Assembly: GCA_003353955.1 (NCBI GenBank)
Contig: PIVJ01000021.1
Coordinates: 1 to 39,902, forward strand
DNA from: Bacteroidota bacterium
GTDB lineage: Bacteria > Bacteroidota > Bacteroidia > Bacteroidales > GCA-2711565
Length of the DNA: 39,902 nt
Direction of reading: 5' to 3'
Under the pieces are notes generated by a model. The model did no database searches, was not told the origin of the DNA, and saw nothing but the letters and a program-made list of their open reading frames with translations. This document shows, in pieces, positions 34,781-39,902 of the stretch; the first letter of the stretch is position 1, and each line of letters opens with the position of its first letter. The position numbers and the translations under genes were made by a program.

Positions 34781-34972
34781 ACAACGGCAACAAACATTCT
34801 TGAACTTGAGATAACTTACACAAACTTATGAAAATAATTTCATGTATGTTCTAATGTGAGATATTGAATTTATAAATTTTATTAAAACTCAGAAACGTAT
34901 TACTCCCATCTAAATATTCTTAAATACCACATTTGTTTAGTATTCAATTTTAATCAGTATAGAGACAAAATA

Positions 34973-35563
34973 ATGAATGAGATAAGCCCCCAATTACCTC
35001 TAGGCTATTCCATTGAAAGAAATCAGTATTCGTATTGGGGAAATCAACAGAAAAAGCCTTATCATCTTATCTTACTAATCATTCTTGGCATTTTTATAAT
35101 CAGTAGCACATTATTTGAATCCCTAAAACAACCTTTTGCCATTATAGGGATTATCCCGCTTTCGTACATCGGTATTTTCATTACCTTTTACTTTTTCGAT
35201 CTGAATTTTGATCAGGGTGGCTACGCTTCATTTATTTTAATAACAGGGCTTGTTGTTAATTCGGCCATATATATCATCAATGCATTTAACACCTTAAAAA
35301 AAGAATATTACTTATCCGGTAAAAAAATAAATAATATAACTATTTATTTAAAAGCTTTCAATTCAAGAATAATTCCTGTATTTCTTACCATTGCTTCAAG
35401 TGCTTTGGGGTTGGTTCCTTTTATGTTATTAGGTAAAGAAGAACCTTTTTGGTATGCTCTTTCAGCTGGTTCGATTGGCGGATTAGTTTTTTCTCTATTG
35501 ATACTATTTATTTATTTACCCATATTTTTACTTGGGAAAAGGGATACCTTTAGTTCATTATAA
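34973..35563 (+). pseudogene. Isolated C-terminal fragment of an RND (HAE1-type) pump
   Basis: The 196 residues match only the last quarter of an RND pump. LPLGYSIE is the end of the second periplasmic domain, then come TM8 (ILLIILGIFIISSTLFESLKQP) and TM9, then GLVVNSAIYIINAFNTLKKE (TM10 and its loop). SRIIPVFLTIASSALGLVPFML leads into TM11, and TM12 is near the end. The first 800 or so residues are missing, and the frame upstream to 34901 is open but unrelated. A fragment like this cannot pump protons by itself, so it is most likely a deletion remnant; expression as a separate small membrane protein cannot be excluded. Confidence 0.7.
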
Positions 35564-35707
35564 TCTCTTATTTTAATTGTGTTCTTAATCTTTAAATTTG
35601 AGATCTTAATTTATCACTGCATTTTTTCTCGCTAGAAACACTATCTAATTAATATTCAAATCACTCGCTAGGTTAAGCATCTAACAGTTAGAGAATAAAA
35701 AAATACT

Positions 35708-35715
35708 TATCTTTA
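35708..35715 (+). promoter_or_regulatory. Candidate -7 element of the acyl-CoA carboxylase operon
   Basis: TATCTTTA, one mismatch from TAnnTTTG, about 90 bases upstream of the chosen start at 35804. A TTAG sits near the -33 distance. Support is moderate to weak. Confidence 0.3.
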
Positions 35716-35803
35716 CATCCTATAAAATCGCGTGTTGTAAGCTCATTTACATATGGGCAAGAAGCAAGATGTTGTACTATATGTTTTTATAAATTCAATG
35801 TGC

Positions 35804-37312
35804 ATGATAAAAAAAGTTTTAATTGCCAACCGTGGCGAAATAGCTGTACGAGTTATGAGATCATGTCGGGAAATGGGGATCAAAACGATTGCCGTTTTTT
35901 CTGATGCTGATCGAACCTCAATGCATGTCCGTTACGCTGATGAGGCTTATAATATTGGCCCGGCTCCATCCAACGAGAGTTACCTTGTTATTGATAAAAT
36001 AATCGCAGTTGCTAAAAAAAGCAAAGCCGATGCAATTCATCCAGGTTATGGTTTCTTGTCGGAGAATGCTGAATTTTCGAGTAGATGTGAAAAAGAAAAC
36101 ATCATCTTTATTGGTCCTTCGGCTTATGCCATCAATACTATGGGGGATAAAATTACTGCCCGCAAAACGATGCTGGCTGCTTCTGTACCTGTTGTTCCGG
36201 GAACAACAAAAGCACTTACTGATTTAAATTCTGCGCTTTCTACCATTAATGAAATCGGACTACCGGTTATGGTAAAAGCATCTGCAGGTGGTGGGGGTAA
36301 GGGAATGCGATTAATTAAAAATGAAAAAGACATAGAAAACTCCGTGAATACAGCAAAATCAGAAGCAATGGCCTCTTTTGGTAACGATGCGATTTACGTT
36401 GAGAAATATATCGACTCACCACATCATATCGAATTTCAGATATTGGCTGATAAGCATGGAAATGCCATTCATTTGTTTGAACGAGAATGCTCGGTTCAGC
36501 GTAGACATCAGAAAGTAGTAGAAGAAACTCCCTCACCTATTATGACCGAGCGTGTGAGAAAAGAAATGGGCCAACATGCAATTGCAGCGGCACTAGCGGT
36601 TAACTACACGGGGGCAGGTACCATTGAATTTATTGTTGACGATAATTTAAACTACTATTTCCTTGAAATGAACACCCGGCTACAGGTTGAACATCCAATA
36701 ACCGAAAGAGTAGTAGGAGTAGATCTAGTTAAAGAACAAATTAATATTGCCAATGGTAAAGCCCTAAAACTTAAGCAGGATGAACTACAACAATATGGTC
36801 ATGCAATTGAGTGCCGAATTTACGCTGAAGATCCGGATAATAATTTTATGCCAAGCCCTGGTTTAATAAAGCATATTTCCGAACCACTCGGTCTGGGTGT
36901 TCGCCACGACGGCTATGTTTATGAAGGCTATGAAATTCCAATGTATTATGATCCATTAATATCAAAATTAATTGTTTGGGCACAAACAAGGGAAGAGGCA
37001 ATCGCCAGACTAAGGCGTGCACTTTATAATTATAAAATCACAGGAATCAAGACATCAATAAAGTTCTTACAAAAAATTTTAGAGTGTGCCGATTTCAAGG
37101 CAGGCAAATACAATACCCATTTTATTGAAGATAATTATGATTTCCTAATGAGCAAAACAAAAAGTACAGACAAACATGAAGATGTGGCAATTATTGCGGC
37201 CTTTATAGATTATATTGATAAAGTTGATAATCTGCAACCTGAAAAGCCTTGTCTTAAATTAGGAAATAACTGGAAAGATTTTGGGCGAAAAAAAAATGTA
37301 CTTCGCCATTAA
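35804..37312 (+). CDS. accC: Biotin carboxylase subunit of an acyl-CoA carboxylase
   Basis: An ATP-grasp enzyme carboxylating the biotin on the carrier protein. I chose the start at 35804 because MIKKVLIANRGEIAVRVMRS is the usual N-terminus; an in-frame ATG 51 bases earlier would add unrelated residues. The ATP-grasp glycine loop KASAGGGGKGMR is near residue 160, HLFERECSVQRRHQKVVEE (metal/ATP site) follows, and FLEMNTRLQVEHPITE carries the catalytic Arg/Glu cluster. Length 502 exceeds E. coli AccC (449) by a C-terminal extension, as in propionyl/acetyl-CoA carboxylase subunits of Bacteroidota. It is the first of three genes; carrier and carboxyltransferase follow after 20 and 14 bases. Confidence 0.94.
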   Translation: MIKKVLIANRGEIAVRVMRSCREMGIKTIAVFSDADRTSMHVRYADEAYNIGPAPSNESYLVIDKIIAVAKKSKADAIHPGYGFLSENAEFSSRCEKENIIFIGPSAYAINTMGDKITARKTMLAASVPVVPGTTKALTDLNSALSTINEIGLPVMVKASAGGGGKGMRLIKNEKDIENSVNTAKSEAMASFGNDAIYVEKYIDSPHHIEFQILADKHGNAIHLFERECSVQRRHQKVVEETPSPIMTERVRKEMGQHAIAAALAVNYTGAGTIEFIVDDNLNYYFLEMNTRLQVEHPITERVVGVDLVKEQINIANGKALKLKQDELQQYGHAIECRIYAEDPDNNFMPSPGLIKHISEPLGLGVRHDGYVYEGYEIPMYYDPLISKLIVWAQTREEAIARLRRALYNYKITGIKTSIKFLQKILECADFKAGKYNTHFIEDNYDFLMSKTKSTDKHEDVAIIAAFIDYIDKVDNLQPEKPCLKLGNNWKDFGRKKNVLRH

Positions 37313-37332
37313 TATTTTAATAGCTGAATTAT

Positions 37333-37839
37333 ATGTCGTACGAAATAAAAATAAACGATAGAACTGCAACCGTAGAATTATTAAACAGAGAGCATAATAA
37401 AATTATTATTTCTGTGGATGATAATAAATACAATGCAGATATTGTTATGGTTGAGAAGGGAGTATATTCAATTATTATTGATGGTGTTTCATATAATATT
37501 GAATTGATAGAAAACGGTTCGAGCAAAAACTATTTGGTAAATATACTTTATAACTCCTTTGAAACTGAAATCATTGATGCAGAAAGCAAATACTTGAAAA
37601 GCAGAAAAAAAGCTGATGGAGAAGACGCAAATTCGATTTCAACTCCAATGCCAGGAAAAGTTGTTAAGATCTTGGTAAAAGAAGGTGAAATGGTTAAGGC
37701 CGGCGAAACTGTTATTATCATCTCGGCAATGAAAATGGAAAGTGAATATAAAGTTAAAAAAGACCGATTAATTAAAAAAGTATTGGTAAAAGAAGGAGAA
37801 ATTGTTGACGGAAATCAATCACTAATTATCATTGAATAA
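37333..37839 (+). CDS. Biotin carboxyl carrier protein of the acyl-CoA carboxylase
   Basis: A 168-residue two-part protein. Residues 1-95 form a beta-rich domain of the type linking carboxylase subunits in propionyl-CoA carboxylases. After an Asp/Ala/Ser linker, residues 100-168 form a biotinyl domain starting [18 protein letters not shown], with the biotinylated lysine K134 in SAMKMES. It receives CO2 from the biotin carboxylase and presents it to the carboxyltransferase. The layout resembles PccA-type C-terminal parts encoded as a separate gene. The central position between the two enzyme genes supports the call. Confidence 0.93.
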   Translation: MSYEIKINDRTATVELLNREHNKIIISVDDNKYNADIVMVEKGVYSIIIDGVSYNIELIENGSSKNYLVNILYNSFETEIIDAESKYLKSRKKADGEDANSISTPMPGKVVKILVKEGEMVKAGETVIIISAMKMESEYKVKKDRLIKKVLVKEGEIVDGNQSLIIIE

Positions 37840-37853
37840 AAGAAATAAATCAT

Positions 37854-39392
37854 ATGGCATCATTAGAAGATAAATTTAAACGGTTTGAAGAGTTAAATAA
37901 ACAAGCTGATTTAGGAGGTGGAAAAGATCGAATAGATCGACAGCATAATGCAGGCAGATTAATAGCCAGAGAGCGGGTAGATTTATTATTAGATCGGGAC
38001 ACATTTGTAGAGTTTGATAAATTTGTTGTCCATAACGCCAAGGATTTTGGCATGGATAAAAACAAGATTTTGGGTGACGGTGTGATAACAGGCTATGGGA
38101 AAATTGATGGTAGATTGGTCTATGTTTTTGCACAGGATTTTACAGTATTTGGTGGCACATTAAGTAGAGCCAATGCTAATAAAGTTATAAAAGTGATGGA
38201 TTTAGCCATGAAAATGGGAGCTCCGGTAATCGGCTTAAACGATTCAGGTGGAGCGCGAATTCAGGAAGGTGTAGCCAGCCTTGGTGGCTATGCCGATATA
38301 TTTTACAGAAATGTGATGTCTTCGGGAGTCGTTCCACAAATATCTGCAATCTTGGGACCTTGTGCCGGTGGTGCAGTTTATTCACCTGCAATGACGGATT
38401 TTATTTTAATGGTTAAGGATTCCAGTTATATGTTTGTTACCGGGCCTGATGTCATAAAAACAGTAACTCACGAAGAAGTTACCAAAGAAGAATTAGGAGG
38501 AGCAATGACACATAACTCAAAGAGTGGTGTTGCTCATTTTATGGCTGATAGTGACGAAAGTGCCATGATGATGATCCGGGAACTATTTAGTTTCATCCCA
38601 TCAAATAATTTGGAAGAAGCACCGGTTAAACCTTGTACTGATGATATTCGGAGAGAAGACGAAAAACTACAAACCTTGATTCCGGCAGATCCGAATAAAC
38701 CCTATGATATTATTGAGTTAATCACCACAGTTGTGGACGATCATAACTTTTTTGAAGTCCAGGCGCATTATGCGCAAAATATCGTTGTTGGCTTTGCAAG
38801 GTTGGGTGGAAAGTCAGTTGGTATTTTAGCCAATCAGCCAGCATTTTTGGCTGGCGTTTTAGATATTAATTCTTCGATTAAGGGGGCACGCTTTGTAAGG
38901 TTTTGCGATGCATTCAATATTCCAATCATAACTTTCGAAGATGTACCTGGATTTTTACCGGGAACAACTCAGGAATTTGGTGGAATTATTAAGCATGGAG
39001 CAAAATTGCTTTATGCGTTTGCAGAGGCAACAGTTCCTAAAATTACTTTAATTACGCGAAAAGCTTATGGGGGTGCCTATGATGTAATGTCGAGTAAGCA
39101 CATTGGAGCAGATGTTAATTTCGCATACCCTACTGCTGAGATTGCTGTTATGGGTGCAGACGGCGCAGTGAATATTATTTTTAGAAATGTATTGTCGGAT
39201 GAAGATAGGCAAAAGGCAGTGGAAGATTATAAAGATACTTTTTCCAGTCCGTATAAAGCAGCAGAATTAGGATATATTGATGAAATTATTTATCCAAAGC
39301 AAACCCGGTATAAATTGATTGAAGCCTTGGAAATGACTAGTAATAAAAGCAAATCGAATCCATCTAAAAAGCATGGAAATATCCCACTGTAG
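37854..39392 (+). CDS. Acyl-CoA (propionyl-CoA) carboxylase carboxyltransferase subunit
   Basis: A 512-residue crotonase-fold enzyme moving the carboxyl group from biotin to acyl-CoA. Signature blocks: [56 protein letters not shown] and [13 protein letters not shown]. The wording is that of PccB/MmdA (propionyl-CoA carboxylase beta or methylmalonyl-CoA decarboxylase alpha) rather than AccD with its zinc ribbon. With biotin carboxylase and carrier genes upstream, an ATP-dependent propionyl-CoA carboxylase is most likely; no decarboxylase membrane subunit is nearby. It ends just before the window's terminal intergenic region. Confidence 0.94.
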   Translation: MASLEDKFKRFEELNKQADLGGGKDRIDRQHNAGRLIARERVDLLLDRDTFVEFDKFVVHNAKDFGMDKNKILGDGVITGYGKIDGRLVYVFAQDFTVFGGTLSRANANKVIKVMDLAMKMGAPVIGLNDSGGARIQEGVASLGGYADIFYRNVMSSGVVPQISAILGPCAGGAVYSPAMTDFILMVKDSSYMFVTGPDVIKTVTHEEVTKEELGGAMTHNSKSGVAHFMADSDESAMMMIRELFSFIPSNNLEEAPVKPCTDDIRREDEKLQTLIPADPNKPYDIIELITTVVDDHNFFEVQAHYAQNIVVGFARLGGKSVGILANQPAFLAGVLDINSSIKGARFVRFCDAFNIPIITFEDVPGFLPGTTQEFGGIIKHGAKLLYAFAEATVPKITLITRKAYGGAYDVMSSKHIGADVNFAYPTAEIAVMGADGAVNIIFRNVLSDEDRQKAVEDYKDTFSSPYKAAELGYIDEIIYPKQTRYKLIEALEMTSNKSKSNPSKKHGNIPL

Positions 39393-39396
39393 TGGA

Positions 39397-39573
39397 TTAA
39401 CTGAGTTTGAAATCCATTTTTATTTCAGTCATGGTTTTATTTAATTCTTTGATCCGTTTATTAACCCGTTGCGGGAGTTGATCCAAATTGATTTCTTCTT
39501 TCGAGAAATTCTCAATATTCCGTATATCTTGCTCAAGCGATGAAATACTAAAACTATCAATACTACTCTTCAA
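39397..39573 (-). pseudogene. Small coiled-coil ORF, probably the 3' remnant of a longer gene
   Basis: A minus-strand frame ends at TAA 39399-39397 and reads upstream through SFSISSLEQDIRNIENF and EEINLDQLPQRVNKRIK to a charged MTEIKMDFKLS end, a convincing helical, charged composition. The only possible start is TTG at 39573-39571. Further upstream the frame runs straight into repeat copy 2 and meets an in-frame stop inside it. It is therefore either a 58-residue TTG-start gene or, more likely, a gene tail whose front was replaced by the repeat. I recognise no family. Confidence 0.4.
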
Positions 39574-39578
39574 ATAAA

Positions 39579-39699
39579 GCTCTCCGTCGCAAGCGGACGG
39601 GCTATCATGATGGATTCTATTTTATTTCGCCCCAAGGGGCGAGGAATATAATTTCGCCTAATTAATTTTGTTTCACAAAATCAAAGTCTCACTGATTTA
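39579..39699 (+). repeat. Dispersed intergenic repeat, copy 2
   Basis: The second copy of the element at 4070-4222, in the same orientation. The first hairpin is CCGTC (39584-39588)/GACGG (39596-39600) around GCAAGCG; the second is a perfect CGCCCC-AA-GGGGCG (39628-39641), where copy 1 has one T-G wobble. The 3' block from TTCGCCTA to CACTGATTTA differs from copy 1 at only two positions by eye. It lacks the roughly 33-base insert of copy 1. It abuts the small coiled-coil ORF. Confidence 0.8.
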
Positions 39700-39784
39700 T
39701 GCGAATCAAGGGTTGAAATCAACTACAGACCCATAGTTATAAACAATAGAATGTCAATAACATACAATATATAAACATATTTTA

Positions 39785-39851
39785 TAGCCTGGGGTTCAGT
39801 ATCTTAGATGCAGGTTTCACAAAACATTTAAGACACTGATCCCCGAGGCTA
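39785..39851. repeat. Long imperfect hairpin near the window end
   Basis: The left arm (39785-39809, TAGCCTGGGG, TTCAGTATCTTA and GATG) and the right arm (39825-39851, CATTTAAGA, CACTGA, TCCCC, GAGGCTA) are reverse complements apart from about four single-base differences, around a 15-base loop. That gives roughly 22 pairs. A T-run occurs about 25 bases further on (39880-39886). It may be a structured RNA, an IS end or a regulatory hairpin; the sequence stops 51 bases later, so its context is missing. Confidence 0.5.
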
Positions 39852-39902
39852 AAGCTGTAAAATTAATAGAAATTTACTTTTTTATTGAAAAAAGATACAA
39901 CG

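Noticed and set aside
1-39902. CRISPR arrays, tRNA or rRNA genes and prophage
   Set aside because: No regularly spaced direct repeats, no cloverleaf with a TTCGANNC arm in intergenic DNA, and no phage structural or integrase genes were seen by eye.

Overview
The window comes from a member of the phylum Bacteroidota, probably a free-living, low-GC member of the Bacteroidales/Marinilabiliales side (the rank below phylum is inference). Three things support this. Several genes are preceded by the Bacteroidota -7 promoter element TAnnTTTG, for example TAATTTTG before rplU and TATATTTG before a putative RNA gene. Most starts lack a Shine-Dalgarno sequence. The gene set is also typical: YgiQ radical SAM protein, L21 with a Lys/Ala-rich tail, and a three-gene acyl-CoA carboxylase. 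Most of the window is ordinary chromosomal housekeeping and transport.

Layout. 1-1.4 kb: the 3' end of tadA, then on the minus strand a likely two-gene unit of a class III nucleotidyl-cyclase-like protein followed by a small DUF2892 membrane protein. 1.4-2.0 kb: a 600-base gene-free region with palindromes, a good plus-strand promoter, about 300 nt of very purine-rich sequence and a strong intrinsic terminator, best read as an unrecognised non-coding RNA. 2.0-3.9 kb: dnaG. 4.07-4.22 kb: first copy of a dispersed hairpin-containing repeat (second copy at 39.58-39.70 kb). 4.3-7.3 kb: two secreted enzymes, an M20 amidohydrolase and a gamma-glutamyltransferase-like protein. 7.4-9.4 kb: a decayed accessory patch with a TTG-start methyltransferase, a truncated and frameshifted GT87-type glycosyltransferase, a perfect 38-bp palindrome, and a 29-codon remnant resembling an IS1380-type transposase N-terminus. 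9.5-10.4 kb: a D-2-hydroxyacid dehydrogenase.

10.6-14.9 kb: a likely operon of an MMPL/HAE3-type RND exporter, glucose-1-phosphate thymidylyltransferase and a polyprenyl diphosphate synthase, convergent with an ABC-F protein (14.9-16.9 kb). 17-21 kb: DMT transporter, rplU-rpmA with an intrinsic terminator, then serS-rsmA. 21-26.6 kb, minus strand: a complete tripartite efflux system (adaptor, RND pump, TolC-like channel). 26.8-34.8 kb, minus strand: FAD-dependent oxidoreductase, YgiQ, MtnA-like isomerase, small outer-membrane barrel protein, cytosolic M20 amidohydrolase, MsbA-like ABC exporter. 35 kb: an isolated C-terminal RND fragment. 35.8-39.4 kb: biotin carboxylase, biotin carrier and carboxyltransferase genes forming an acyl-CoA (probably propionyl-CoA) carboxylase. 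The last 500 bases hold a small coiled-coil ORF cut by repeat copy 2 and a long imperfect hairpin.

No tRNA, rRNA, CRISPR array or prophage was seen. The most unusual parts are the purine-rich RNA candidate next to the cyclase unit, the dispersed repeat, and the palindrome/IS scar around 9.2 kb.
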